A DNA stretch of 64,000 nucleotides from Scybalousia_A sp045221575 (GTDB lineage: Bacteria > Bacteroidota > Bacteroidia > Bacteroidales > P3): assembly GCA_045221575.1 (NCBI GenBank), contig JBGUWU010000002.1, positions 62,001 to 126,000 on the forward strand, read 5' to 3'. The notes under the pieces were generated by a model. It was given only the letters and a program-made list of their open reading frames with translations, was not told the DNA's origin and did not search any database. Each line of letters starts with the position of its first letter. The first letter of the stretch is position 1. This document shows, piece by piece, positions 45,383 through 55,283 of the stretch. Position numbers and translations under genes: made by a program.

Positions 45383-47716
45383 TTGAAGAAGTTGGTAAGA
45401 CACATATTATTGTTTTGTTTTCTTGTGATGTGTTTTTCTTCCTTAAATGCTCAAGAAAAACAAACACTTGGCTTGACTCTGAGTGGTGGAGGCGCTAAGG
45501 GTTTGGCTCATATCGGTGTTTTGAAAGCATTGGAACAAGAAAATATTCCTATAGACTATATTTGTGGAACGTCAATGGGTGCAATTATAGGTGGTTTGTA
45601 TGCTTCGGGCTATAGTGTTGAAGAAATTGAAAACATATTCCTTTCAAAAGAGTTTGAAAATCTGCTTTCAGGTATAATAGAACAAGATATTGAGCCACAA
45701 TACTATAAAGATAAGGATGATGCTTCTATTATAAAGATTAATTTAAATGCAGAAAACAAACTCAAAGCAAGTCTGCCTATGAGTTTTGTAGATCCTACAA
45801 GATTGGATTATGCTTTTATGAGTTTCTTTTCTTCGGCTACAAAAGCTTGTAAGGGAGATTTCAACAAGTTAATGTTGCCTTTCTTTTGCGTAGCCACCAA
45901 TGTAACAGACAATTGTCAGGCTATTTTACGCACAGGCGATCTCTCTTCTTCCATAAGAGCCTCTATGACTTTTCCTTTCGTGTTTGCTCCGATAGAGATA
46001 GATGGAAAGATGATGTGTGATGGCGGAGTTTATAATAACTTTCCAGCAAAAGAAATGCAGGAATTCTATTCTCCAACACTGATAATAGGTTCTAAGGTGG
46101 TGAACAACTATGATAATCCTAACAATGAAGATGTTGTGCTGTACATAGAGAATATGATTACTTATGATACCAAATATGATATTCCAACAGACAATGGTAT
46201 TATGATAGAAACAGATATGTCGGACATATCAATTATGGGTTTTGATAAGAAAAAGGAGTGTATAGATAGAGGATACAACACAGCGCTGAAATATATCAAA
46301 GAAATAAAACAGAAATTTTCACGTACTCAAACGAAAGAGGAACTTGATAAAAAGAGAAAAGTTTTTAATGAAAAAAGGACAGATGTTACAATAGGTAAGA
46401 TTATCATTAAAGGAGTAGGAGAAAAACAGAAATATTTCTTTGAACGCTTGCTTACACAAAATCTTCATGATGATACACTAACACTTGAGAGTCTTAGAGA
46501 TAATTACCTCGCTTTGAGTAGTTATCCTAATGTTAAAAGTATTAGTCCTTATATTTATTATGATTATTTTCTTTATCAATATGTATTAGAATTAAACATT
46601 AGAACACAAAGAACTTTAAGTACAAAAATAGGAGGAATAATATCTTCTGACCCAATCAGCAATATATTTCTTGGATTAGACTATACTTCAATAGGAATGA
46701 ACGCTTGGCGACACAAAATCAACGGTTATATAGGCAGATATTACAAATCCTTTATGTATGACATTGCTTTGCATGTTCCAAATCCTATTGCTCCGTTTAT
46801 GTTAGAAGGAGTTGTGAATATAAATCGTTGGAATTTTTACAGAAGTCATTCTCCTTTGTTTGAGTATTCTGCAGTTAATTATTTGATACAGAATGAAAAC
46901 AATGCTCAAATTAAGGTTTCGTTTCCTATATCACGTAGAGATAAGTGCGTATTCAAGGTTGGCTATGGTCTTATTGACGATGATTATTTCTTAAATGACT
47001 ATATCATTTCTACGGATACAAGTGATAATACAACATTTAGTCATTTGGTACTTGGATTTAAAAGAGAATATAATTCGTTAGATGATAACATTCTGCCAAC
47101 ACGAGGAGTGTTCTCTAAGATAACGATACAATATGTTAATGGGGTAGAGAAGTTTGATGCAGGAAACAAGACTAACGATTACGAAGATTACAGAAGAAAG
47201 CACAGTTGGGCTCAAATTAATTTTGAGAACAAAGTATATACGCCAATAAGCGATAGATATTCATTAGGATTTAACACAAAGATATTCTATTCTTTTCAAG
47301 ATTTGTTCTATACTAAAAAGAATTCTCTTTTAAATGCAGGAATATATTCACCATCTTCGGAAACTCTTACAAGTTTTTATCCTGAATATCGGTCAAATCA
47401 GTATCTTGCCGGAGGATTAGACCAGGTTTTTAAGTTAGGTTCATTTATTCTTGGAGGATTAGAACTTAGGGTTGGAACCTATGCTTTTGTTCCTATCAGA
47501 GAAATACTTGAGAACAAACAGATGCAACCTTATTATGGAGAGTTTTTTAAACGAGCATACTGTATTGCAAGTTCTTCTTTGGTGATAACAACAAGGTTAG
47601 GCAATCTTTCGTTTTCGCTTTCGTATCATCAAAGAGAGGATAAAGATACAAATCCTTGGAATTTTGTAGTTAGTTTTGGTAAGATTATTTTTAATGAAAA
47701 AAATATAGATAGATGA
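45383..47716 (+). CDS. Patatin-like phospholipase with outer-membrane barrel (PlpD/type Vd-like)
   Basis: A 777-residue protein. A signal peptide (about 1-24, ending LNAQ) leads to a patatin domain with the oxyanion motif GGGAKG (35-40), nucleophile S64 in GTSMG, and catalytic D213 in DGGV. A POTRA-like segment (about 330-420) and a C-terminal beta-barrel of the BamA/Omp85 type follow. This is the arrangement of type Vd secreted lipases, but without cleavage, lipase and barrel probably stay joined. The TTG at 45383 is the only start that preserves the signal peptide. Its stop overlaps the lolD-like start by 4 bp (ATGA). Confidence 0.9.
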   Translation: MKKLVRHILLFCFLVMCFSSLNAQEKQTLGLTLSGGGAKGLAHIGVLKALEQENIPIDYICGTSMGAIIGGLYASGYSVEEIENIFLSKEFENLLSGIIEQDIEPQYYKDKDDASIIKINLNAENKLKASLPMSFVDPTRLDYAFMSFFSSATKACKGDFNKLMLPFFCVATNVTDNCQAILRTGDLSSSIRASMTFPFVFAPIEIDGKMMCDGGVYNNFPAKEMQEFYSPTLIIGSKVVNNYDNPNNEDVVLYIENMITYDTKYDIPTDNGIMIETDMSDISIMGFDKKKECIDRGYNTALKYIKEIKQKFSRTQTKEELDKKRKVFNEKRTDVTIGKIIIKGVGEKQKYFFERLLTQNLHDDTLTLESLRDNYLALSSYPNVKSISPYIYYDYFLYQYVLELNIRTQRTLSTKIGGIISSDPISNIFLGLDYTSIGMNAWRHKINGYIGRYYKSFMYDIALHVPNPIAPFMLEGVVNINRWNFYRSHSPLFEYSAVNYLIQNENNAQIKVSFPISRRDKCVFKVGYGLIDDDYFLNDYIISTDTSDNTTFSHLVLGFKREYNSLDDNILPTRGVFSKITIQYVNGVEKFDAGNKTNDYEDYRRKHSWAQINFENKVYTPISDRYSLGFNTKIFYSFQDLFYTKKNSLLNAGIYSPSSETLTSFYPEYRSNQYLAGGLDQVFKLGSFILGGLELRVGTYAFVPIREILENKQMQPYYGEFFKRAYCIASSSLVITTRLGNLSFSLSYHQREDKDTNPWNFVVSFGKIIFNEKNIDR

Positions 47717-48366
47717 TAATACTGAAAAATATATCAAAGTCTTTTGATTCTCTAAAAGTGTTAAAAGATATAAGTTTGCAGATTAATGATGCTGAAATAG
47801 TAAGTATCAGTGGTATGTCGGGAGCTGGCAAAACAACTCTTTTGAATATTATGGGAACATTAGATAAGGCTGATAGTGGAGAGATTATTGTGAATGGTAA
47901 AAATGTAGCTGGACTATCCGACAAAGAACTATCTGCTTTTAGAAATAAAGAGATTGGTTTTGTGTTTCAGTTTCATCACCTTCTAAGCGAATTTACAGCT
48001 TTAGAGAACGCTATTATGCCTGCTTTGATTTTGGGAACTAACGAAAAAGAAGCCTCAATAAAAGCAAGAGAACTATTTGACTTGCTTGGTATTAAAGGTA
48101 AGGAAGATAGTTTCCCTAATGAATTGTCAGGAGGAGAACAACAACGAGTAGCAATCATTAGAGCTTTGATTAATTCTCCTTCTGTTGTTCTTGCAGATGA
48201 GCCAACAGGTAATCTTGATTCTCAAAATGCAAAAGCCTTGTTTGATTTATTTTTTATGTTAAGAGATAAACTGCATCAGACTTTTGTTATAGTAACACAT
48301 GCTAAGGATTTATCTGCTCGCTGTGACAGAGAGTTAATAATAAGTGATGGTAAAATATTAAAATAG
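47713..48366 (+). CDS. lolD: LolD/MacB-type ABC transporter ATP-binding protein
   Basis: A 217-residue ABC ATPase. Walker A GMSGAGKT lies at 34-41, the Q-loop is in FVFQFHHLL, the signature is LSGGEQQR and Walker B is VVLADEPTGNLD. The DEPTGNLD form and length match LolD, which powers release of lipoproteins from the inner membrane. No LolC/E permease is adjacent. The start overlaps the patatin stop in an ATGA, so translation is probably coupled. FtsE or MacB ATPases are alternatives. Confidence 0.85.
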   Translation: MIILKNISKSFDSLKVLKDISLQINDAEIVSISGMSGAGKTTLLNIMGTLDKADSGEIIVNGKNVAGLSDKELSAFRNKEIGFVFQFHHLLSEFTALENAIMPALILGTNEKEASIKARELFDLLGIKGKEDSFPNELSGGEQQRVAIIRALINSPSVVLADEPTGNLDSQNAKALFDLFFMLRDKLHQTFVIVTHAKDLSARCDRELIISDGKILK

Positions 48367-48373
48367 AATAAAA

Positions 48374-49123
48374 ATGGCAAAAGAAAATATAATATATGGT
48401 TATCGTCCTATCGTTGAAGCAATAAGAGAAGGCAAACAGATAGAAAAACTTCTTATTCAAACCAACCTAAATAACGAATCTATACGAAATATTAAGGAAG
48501 AGTTAAGGAAACAAGAACAAAATATTAAAATACAATATGTTCCCATTGAAAAATTAAACTCTATTACACGTGGAGAAAATCATCAGGGACTTGTTGCTTA
48601 TGCTTCTTTGATAGAATATAAAGGCTTGGAAGAAGAAATAGAAAAAGCCATAAACAGCAAAAACGTTCCTTTTATCTTGATTCTTGACCATATAACAGAC
48701 GTTCGTAATCTTGGAGCCATAGCAAGAACAGCTGAATGTGCAGGAGTTACATGTTTAATAGTGCCAGAAGAAGGTTCAGCAGCAATAAATGAAGATGCGG
48801 TTAAGACTTCTGCTGGTGCATTACTCCGTCTTCCTATCTGTAAAGTAAAAAATATTAAAACTACTCTCAATTACTTAAAACAAAGTGGAATAAAGATATT
48901 TGCTGCAACAGAGAAAGCAAGTAATGTTTATACAAAAGAAGATTATAATCTTCCTTGTGCTATTATTATGGGAGCAGAAGATAAGGGAATATCAAAAGAA
49001 GCGTTAAAATTGTCAGATGCTTTAATAACCATACCAATAAAAGGTAATATAGAGTCGTTGAATGTTAGTGTTGCAGCAGGAGTTATTATATACGAAGTTG
49101 TAAGACAAAGAAATAATAACTAA
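48374..49123 (+). CDS. rlmB: TrmH-family 23S rRNA 2'-O-ribose methyltransferase (RlmB-like)
   Basis: A 249-residue SPOUT methyltransferase. The N-terminal substrate-binding domain (about 1-80, GYRPIVEAIREG) is followed by the knotted catalytic domain with motifs HITDVRNLGAIARTAE, IIMGAEDKGIS and IPIKGNIESLNVSVAAGV. The sequence fits RlmB, which modifies G2251 in 23S rRNA. It starts 7 bp after the lolD-like gene. A second, TrmH-type SPOUT enzyme lies at 52389-53090. Confidence 0.92.
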   Translation: MAKENIIYGYRPIVEAIREGKQIEKLLIQTNLNNESIRNIKEELRKQEQNIKIQYVPIEKLNSITRGENHQGLVAYASLIEYKGLEEEIEKAINSKNVPFILILDHITDVRNLGAIARTAECAGVTCLIVPEEGSAAINEDAVKTSAGALLRLPICKVKNIKTTLNYLKQSGIKIFAATEKASNVYTKEDYNLPCAIIMGAEDKGISKEALKLSDALITIPIKGNIESLNVSVAAGVIIYEVVRQRNNN

Positions 49124-49188
49124 GTACTGCTAAATTAGATAAACAAACGGACTTTTTGTGCTTTGAAACTAAAGACTATTACAATATA

Positions 49189-50910
49189 TTATCGTAATAC
49201 TTCAATAGTTCCAGAGAATTCAAAAGATTTCTCTTTTCCTTTGGCATAAAAACGATAGAAGAATGTTCCAGCAGAAGTATTTGTTGCTGCAGGATCCCAA
49301 AAGTCTTCTCGTTTTTGAATATTCTTTTTTGAATAAACTTTTTTTCCGTAACGAGAATAGATATGTAATTCAGTTTCGTCAAATATGCGTTGTTCCAAAA
49401 GGTTGTAAATCTCAAAAATATCATTAATTCCATCTCCGTTTGCTGTTATGACGTTAGGAAATTTAAGTTCTATTACCGTAAGATTAATAACGTACGTACT
49501 ATCACAACCGTATTCTGTTTGGAAAGTTTTTGAGTATATACCACTTTCACTTTCATCAAATCCATAAAGAGTAAATCTGTGTCCTTTATATATTTGACAA
49601 TCCAAAGAGTCTAAGAAAGTAGGATTGACGACCAAAGAAAGTGTTGATAAGCTATCACAACCATCTACAGATTGTAAGAACTTGGTGTAAATACCGGTGT
49701 ATTGTTCATCAAAATTGAAATCTGTGTAAGAAGTATCATCGCATATTTCTGCAAAAATAGTGTCGTTGTAAGTCGGATTTACGTTTAAAAGAAGTGTAAT
49801 AATACTATCACAACCGTTGATAGTGTGTAATGTGTCAATATATTCTCCTGTGGCATTAAGAACAGAACCTAAGAAGTCGTAGGTTTCGTTATCACATATA
49901 CTTACCTGTAAAGTGTCGTGATAATTAGGATAGTAACTTAAATTTAATGTTCTTATTGTATCTCTACTTTCTGTATATATAGTGTCAGTGTAGGTTCCTT
50001 CATCATATAAAGCAATATTATTTATAAAGATAAAAGAATCACCACTACAGATAGAAGCATCTATTGTATCATAAAGGTAAGATATGTTTTGCAAAACAAC
50101 GGTATCGGTTGCATAACAAAGTTCATGTACTTCTATGTTATCTATGGCAAAATCGTTACCTCCTCCTGAAGTGTTTTGATTAACTATTGTTATTGTAGCT
50201 GTTGAATTGTTGCCACTATTCCAAATTTGATAGTATTTGTCCCATTGAAATATGTTTGTGGAGATAGGGAATATGTTTCCAACCATTTGACCATCAATAG
50301 AGAATTGAAAACGTGCGATATTAGAATTCGTAGCCATATTGTCTATATTCGCCGCTTCAAACTTTACAACATAGTTTGTATGAGGTTGAATGTTGTTTAT
50401 CGTAGTTTGATAAACAACAATTCCAGGACTGGTCGCTCCATTTACAATAAGCATATTTCCATCATGAGTGGCATTGACCCAATTTTGATGATAGTTATGC
50501 GGGTTAGTTCCTACTGAATAGGTGCCTTCATACCAAAGAGCTTGTGTTCCTGTGTATGAGATGTAAGAAAGTTGAGATGTAAAACCTGTATTTCCTGCCG
50601 AAAAATCACCATTTGTTATTAAGTTGTCTGGATTTTCATAAACAACTTCAACAGAATATGTTTTTGTTTCGCCAACTTGTAGTGTAGTAGTAGGGTGGAG
50701 AGAGTCTGTAACGTCTAAATTATCGCCACTCCAAGCGATAGAATAGTTAGGAACGGAATCCAAAGAGAATACAATATTTTCTGCTTGATTATTATAGTAG
50801 ATTGTGTCGTTAGGAAAAATATTTATTGAACAGTTGTTAGTCAAGCCTTGTGAAAATACTTCGGTACAACACAAGATAATGACTAATAATATAGACAACT
50901 TTCTTTTCAT
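49189..50910 (-). CDS. T9SS-secreted repeat protein with type B (CHU_C) sorting domain
   Basis: A 573-residue exported protein. A signal peptide (1-20, ending VFSQ) precedes a carbohydrate-binding-like beta-sandwich (about 95-265, NGDFSAGNTGF ... FAIDNIEVHE). Four tandem repeats of roughly 45-50 residues follow (about 275-480), each with an IC-x-D/G-x-x-Y/F, a YTDT or YIDT, and a CDS-x-x-TL motif, as in SprB-type adhesins. The C-terminus is the gliding-motility/CHU_C domain (FPNVITANGDGINDIFEI ... YSRYGKKVY ... GTFFYRF). Surface adhesion is inferred from these parts. Confidence 0.88.
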   Translation of the reverse strand: MKRKLSILLVIILCCTEVFSQGLTNNCSINIFPNDTIYYNNQAENIVFSLDSVPNYSIAWSGDNLDVTDSLHPTTTLQVGETKTYSVEVVYENPDNLITNGDFSAGNTGFTSQLSYISYTGTQALWYEGTYSVGTNPHNYHQNWVNATHDGNMLIVNGATSPGIVVYQTTINNIQPHTNYVVKFEAANIDNMATNSNIARFQFSIDGQMVGNIFPISTNIFQWDKYYQIWNSGNNSTATITIVNQNTSGGGNDFAIDNIEVHELCYATDTVVLQNISYLYDTIDASICSGDSFIFINNIALYDEGTYTDTIYTESRDTIRTLNLSYYPNYHDTLQVSICDNETYDFLGSVLNATGEYIDTLHTINGCDSIITLLLNVNPTYNDTIFAEICDDTSYTDFNFDEQYTGIYTKFLQSVDGCDSLSTLSLVVNPTFLDSLDCQIYKGHRFTLYGFDESESGIYSKTFQTEYGCDSTYVINLTVIELKFPNVITANGDGINDIFEIYNLLEQRIFDETELHIYSRYGKKVYSKKNIQKREDFWDPAATNTSAGTFFYRFYAKGKEKSFEFSGTIEVLR

Positions 50911-50978
50911 AAATAATGACTAATAACCATAGTTGTATAGAAAAAATTATTCCAAAACCAACCTAAAGAATAATATTT

Positions 50979-52358
50979 TTAAATGTGTTTTCCTATTTTG
51001 TAACCTTTTAATCCATAGAAACAAAGATAACAATATGAAATCATAGGAATAATAAATGAATACTTGATACCAATAATGTCAGCTAATAAACCTTGTAGTG
51101 GAGGAAGTAATGCACCACCTACTATCATCATAATTAGAATAGAAGAAGCGCTTGCTGTTTGTTTGCCTAGGCCATCAATTGCTAAGGTGAAGACATTTCC
51201 CCACATGATTGAGTTAAACAGACCTATTGCCAAAACACACCAAACTGCTACTTGAGGTGCTGCAATGAAAGAAGAGATAATTAATCCTAAATTAACCATA
51301 GCAAATATACCAAGACTTAGAGCAGGTTTTCCTTTTCCAAGATAGAAGAAAATAAAGTTTAATACTATGAAAACAATAAAGAACCAAACTTGATGGAATA
51401 CTAAGCCGTGTAAAGAGTAGTTTATAGAAAAAATAATAATAAAGGAAGCCACAGCAAGCAATATCATATATATAAGTTTGCTTGACTGTTTAGCATTAGA
51501 CAATGATATTGCACCAAGAAATCTACCTATCATAGCACCTCCCCAATAATAACTAAGGAATGCAGATGCGATAGATTCGGGTTTGTTAAGCATTTCTTTC
51601 ATATAAGAAACAAAATTACTACCAATACTTACCTCGGCACCAACATAGAAGAATATTCCTAAAGCACCTAAGAGAACATAAGGCTTGCGGAAAATACTTT
51701 TTTGTTTGGTTGTGATTTCCTCGGCTTTCTCTGTGTAAGAGATTTTAGAAGTATAGATAAATATTGTTAAAGCTATTAATAAGCAAGCAAGGAATAGATA
51801 AGGAATAAACACAGCATCAGTGCCAGAAGCATTCTTAGCAAAGTGTTTAAATACAAAATAACCTCCAAGCGCTGGTCCTAATGTAGTTCCTAAAGAGTTG
51901 AATGCTTGAGTAAGGTTTAGTCGTGATGAAGCTGTATCTCTATCTCCAATAATGGAAACAAAAGGATTTGCAGCAATCTGTAAGAAAGTTAAACCTATAC
52001 CTAAAAGAAACAATGTCAATAAGAAAGTAGAGAAAGATAAATTATTTTTAGCTGTCATGGCAAATAAAAAACAAGCAACAGCAGCTATGATTAAGCCAAT
52101 GATGAGTGTGTTTTTGTAGCCTATCTTTGTAATAGGGTCTTTGCCTTTCAATGCAAAAAGAAAGAAAATGAAAGCACCTACAAAGTATGCTCCGAAAAAG
52201 GCGAACTGAACTATGTTGGCTTGGAAGTGAGAAAGCGAATACACATTCTTTAAGAAAGGAATAAGCACATCGTTTAATGAAGTGATAAATCCCCACATAA
52301 AAAACAAAACTGTTACGCTTATCATCGGGATTAATGAATTATTTTTCTCTTTTGTCAT
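50979..52358 (-). CDS. FucP/GluP-type sugar:H+ symporter (MFS)
   Basis: A 459-residue transporter with about 12 membrane helices. The N-terminal VLFFMWGFITSLNDVLIPFLK and the later ANPFVSIIGDRDTASSRLNLTQAFNSLG are the family marks of FucP and glucose/galactose symporters. An insert of about 40 residues with EKAEEITTKQKS lies between helices 6 and 7 and is cytoplasmic. The substrate could be L-fucose, glucose or galactose. No sugar catabolic gene is adjacent. Confidence 0.9.
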   Translation of the reverse strand: MTKEKNNSLIPMISVTVLFFMWGFITSLNDVLIPFLKNVYSLSHFQANIVQFAFFGAYFVGAFIFFLFALKGKDPITKIGYKNTLIIGLIIAAVACFLFAMTAKNNLSFSTFLLTLFLLGIGLTFLQIAANPFVSIIGDRDTASSRLNLTQAFNSLGTTLGPALGGYFVFKHFAKNASGTDAVFIPYLFLACLLIALTIFIYTSKISYTEKAEEITTKQKSIFRKPYVLLGALGIFFYVGAEVSIGSNFVSYMKEMLNKPESIASAFLSYYWGGAMIGRFLGAISLSNAKQSSKLIYMILLAVASFIIIFSINYSLHGLVFHQVWFFIVFIVLNFIFFYLGKGKPALSLGIFAMVNLGLIISSFIAAPQVAVWCVLAIGLFNSIMWGNVFTLAIDGLGKQTASASSILIMMIVGGALLPPLQGLLADIIGIKYSFIIPMISYCYLCFYGLKGYKIGKHI

Positions 52359-52388
52359 AATCTATAAGGTATTTTTTATTCTAATTTA

Positions 52389-53090
52389 TTATAAAACGTT
52401 CATTCTTTTTAATATTTCCTTTTCTATTCTTTCGTTGTGTTTTATGCTTGATAAAGTCCAATTTATAAGCATATCAAGTTGAGCTTTTTGACTTAGATGC
52501 CAATCTATTGAGGAGTTTCTAAGCTTATCTGTTAAATAGTGAAGAGTAATAGCTGCAGAAACACTGATGTTAAAACTTTCAGTAAAGCCATACATAGGTA
52601 TTTTCATAAAACAGTCAGCATTTTCTATGGCTTCTTTACTTATACCATCTACTTCACTGCCAAAAACTATAGCCGTTTTTTGATTTATATCCATATCTTG
52701 CAAGTTAATGTCGTTCTTATAGGGCATTGTTGCAATAATCTTGTAGCCTTCTGCTCTTAAATCGTCAAAACATTGCTTAGTGTTGTTTTTAAAAGAATTG
52801 TATTTCTTTATATTTAACCATTTGTTAGCTCCTAACGAAATATCATCGGTAACCGAAAACGTATTATTGTTCTCAACCACCATAACATCTTGCAAACCTA
52901 AACAATCACAAGTTCTAAGAACAGCAGATGCGTTCTGCTCTTTATGTATATTTTCTATAACAGGAATAAACCAATTAGTTCTATTGATAATATTTTTTTC
53001 TAAAAGAGCCTTTCTTTCTGGAGTTATAAACTCACAAAGATTAGTGTAAAATTCTTGTTTTTGCTTTTCGTTTAGTGTTGTATATAACAT
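52389..53090 (-). CDS. trmH: TrmH-type tRNA (guanosine-2'-O-)-methyltransferase
   Basis: A 233-residue SPOUT methyltransferase. Motif 1 is NIHKEQNASAVLRTCDCLG, motif 2 AIVFGSEVDGIS, and motif 3 IPMYGFTESFNISVSAA, the TrmH form that modifies G18 of tRNA. The N-terminal and C-terminal extensions match TrmH length. It is transcribed from a predicted promoter in the divergent gap. An rRNA target is possible but less likely. Confidence 0.88.
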   Translation of the reverse strand: MLYTTLNEKQKQEFYTNLCEFITPERKALLEKNIINRTNWFIPVIENIHKEQNASAVLRTCDCLGLQDVMVVENNNTFSVTDDISLGANKWLNIKKYNSFKNNTKQCFDDLRAEGYKIIATMPYKNDINLQDMDINQKTAIVFGSEVDGISKEAIENADCFMKIPMYGFTESFNISVSAAITLHYLTDKLRNSSIDWHLSQKAQLDMLINWTLSSIKHNERIEKEILKRMNVL

Positions 53091-53392
53091 TATGTTTATT
53101 AGTTTTTAACGTTGCAAAAATACTAAAAATATCTAATGCAACAAACAAAATACTTGAAGTTTTTGAGGTTTTTCTTCTTTGAAATATAAAAAAAACAGCA
53201 TTCTTTTTTATAAGAAAATTGGAAGTGTATTAAAGAAAATACTCTTATTAAGCAAATACGACAAAATACCATAGTTCTTCTCATTGTAGTTTGTGTTAGA
53301 ACTATAATTATTCCATTCAAAATTTATTACAATAAAAAAAAATACTATCTTTGCAACAAGATTAATTAAGAACCATATAAATAGTAATAGAG
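53091..53392. other. 302-bp divergent gap between trmH-like and SDR genes
   Basis: It holds the trmH promoter (53115-53145), a TATCTTTG box at 53346-53353 that may serve the SDR gene, and an 8-bp inverted repeat, ATAGTTCT (53271-53278) with AGAACTAT (53298-53305). Short frames in it have no credible composition, and I see no gene. Confidence 0.6.
53115..53145 (-). promoter_or_regulatory. Predicted promoter of the trmH-like gene
   Basis: On the minus strand TTTG (plus 53142-53145), 19 bp, then TATTTTTG (plus 53115-53122) matches the Bacteroidota consensus, giving a leader of about 20 nt. Confidence 0.65.
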
Positions 53393-54151
53393 ATGAAAAG
53401 AATAGCACTTATCACAGGAGCAACTTCTGGTATAGGAAAAGCAACAGCAGTAAAGTTTGCACAAAATAATATAGACCTTATAATAACAGGTAGAAGAAAC
53501 GAGAGATTGATTTCATTGGCTAAAGAATTGACAGATAAGTATAATATCAAGGTTAAAACACTTAATTTTGATGTTAGAGATAATGAACAAGTAGAAAAAT
53601 ATCTTAATAGCCTTGAACCTGAATGGAGAGCAATAGATATATTAGTGAATAATGCAGGCTTAGCAGCAGGCAAAGACCCTATTCAAAGTTCTCTATTAAG
53701 CGATTGGGAACAAATGATAGATACCGATGTAAAAGGATTACTTTATGTTTCTCGTATTGTTTTACCTTGGATGTGTAAAAGAGAGAAAGGTCATGTTATA
53801 AATATTTGTTCTATAGCAGGGAAAGAAGTATATGCAGGAGGAAGTGTGTATTGTGCGGTAAAACATGCTGTTGATGCTATCAGTAAGGGTATGCGTATAG
53901 ATTGTCTTCAATATAATATAAAGGTAACTAATATTTGTCCAGGTGCAGTTGAGACAGAATTTTCTATGGTTAGATTTAAAGGAGATAAAGAAAAGAATGA
54001 TGCAACGTACAAAGGCTTTACTCCATTAACAGGTGAAGATATAGCAGATACAATAACTTATTGTGCAATGTTACCTGAACATGTTAATATTAATGATTTG
54101 GTTATTATGCCAACAGCACAGGCAAACTCTGGCTTGTTCTTTAGAAAATAA
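53393..54151 (+). CDS. SDR family oxidoreductase (YdfG-like)
   Basis: A 252-residue short-chain dehydrogenase. The cofactor motif TGATSGIG is at 8-15, NNAG near 93, and the YxxxK pair in YCAVK. The ITGRRNERL loop suggests NADP preference. The sequence fits the YdfG/3-hydroxy acid dehydrogenase group, which oxidises serine or 3-hydroxyacids or reduces malonic semialdehyde. meaB starts 6 bp later, so the two probably share a transcript; a functional link to propionate metabolism is possible but unproven. Confidence 0.85.
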   Translation: MKRIALITGATSGIGKATAVKFAQNNIDLIITGRRNERLISLAKELTDKYNIKVKTLNFDVRDNEQVEKYLNSLEPEWRAIDILVNNAGLAAGKDPIQSSLLSDWEQMIDTDVKGLLYVSRIVLPWMCKREKGHVINICSIAGKEVYAGGSVYCAVKHAVDAISKGMRIDCLQYNIKVTNICPGAVETEFSMVRFKGDKEKNDATYKGFTPLTGEDIADTITYCAMLPEHVNINDLVIMPTAQANSGLFFRK

Positions 54152-54157
54152 ACATAT

Positions 54158-55261
54158 ATGTACGATCAAATAATAGATAAAAATAATCCTAACTCTGCAC
54201 TTAAAGTTAGCCAAGGTACAGATAAAAGGCAAGACGTTAATAATGACCTTTCTAAACATATAAAGAAGGTTAAAGCCTTGTCTGTTAATGATTATGTAGA
54301 AGGAATCTTAAGTGGAAATCGTACTATTTTAGCAAGAGCAATAACACTTGTTGAGAGTAGCTTATATAAACACCAAAGTACCGCTCAAGAGGTGATAGAA
54401 AAGTGTTTAAAATATTCTGGCAATAGTATAAGGTTAGGAATAACAGGAGTTCCCGGTGTTGGTAAGAGTTCTGTTATTGAAGTGTTAGGAAAGAAACTTA
54501 CTTCTGAAGGTCATAAAGTTGCTGTTCTTGCAATAGATCCAAGCAGTGAGAGAAGCGGAGGAAGTATTCTTGGTGATAAAACACGTATGGAATTGCTTTC
54601 TTCTGACCCTAATGCCTTTATCCGTCCTTCTCCGTCTGCAGGTAGCCTTGGAGGAGTAGCAAGAAAAACTAGAGAGATAATTATTCTTTGTGAAGCAGCA
54701 GGCTTTGATGTAGTTATAATAGAAACGGTTGGAGTGGGTCAAAGTGAAGTTTTAGCTCATTCTATGGTAGATTTCTTTTTGTTATTGCAATTGGCGAATG
54801 CAGGTGATGAACTTCAAGGGATAAAACGAGGTATCATGGAAATGGCAGATGCAATAGCCATTAACAAGGCTGAAGGCAAGGAAAAAGAACGTTCGGAACT
54901 TGCTGCAATAAACTATAGAAATGCTCTTCATCTTTTTCCACCTCAAGAGAGTGGTTGGCAACCAAAAGTATTTACTTGCTCAGCTTATTCTAAAATGGGA
55001 ATAGATGATATTTGGCAGAATGTCTTAGACTACGTGGAAATGACGAAGAAGAGTGGATATTTCTACAAGAACAGAAATACTCAAAATTTAAAAATTCTTT
55101 CTGAAAGTATTTCACAAACGTTATTGGATAGGTTTTATGATAGTGATGTAGCCAAAACTAAACTTGACATAGCCAAAGATGATATATTAGATAATAAGGT
55201 TTCAGCTTATATTATTGCACAAAAACTTATAGAAGAGTACTTTCAATACCTAAAAAATTAA
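54158..55261 (+). CDS. meaB: MeaB-type methylmalonyl-CoA mutase-associated G protein
   Basis: A 367-residue P-loop GTPase of the MeaB/ArgK group that guards and reloads B12 in methylmalonyl-CoA mutase. The G1 loop GVPGVGKS is at 97-104. AIDPSSERSGGSILGDKTRM follows, and ETVGVGQSE and NKAEG are the later nucleotide motifs. The first ~45 residues are a non-conserved polar extension. mutA lies 14 kb upstream; mutB is not in the window. It faces aroE with only 22 bp between the stops. Confidence 0.93.
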   Translation: MYDQIIDKNNPNSALKVSQGTDKRQDVNNDLSKHIKKVKALSVNDYVEGILSGNRTILARAITLVESSLYKHQSTAQEVIEKCLKYSGNSIRLGITGVPGVGKSSVIEVLGKKLTSEGHKVAVLAIDPSSERSGGSILGDKTRMELLSSDPNAFIRPSPSAGSLGGVARKTREIIILCEAAGFDVVIIETVGVGQSEVLAHSMVDFFLLLQLANAGDELQGIKRGIMEMADAIAINKAEGKEKERSELAAINYRNALHLFPPQESGWQPKVFTCSAYSKMGIDDIWQNVLDYVEMTKKSGYFYKNRNTQNLKILSESISQTLLDRFYDSDVAKTKLDIAKDDILDNKVSAYIIAQKLIEEYFQYLKN

Positions 55262-55283
55262 ATAAATTTGTTTATTTGCAAGA

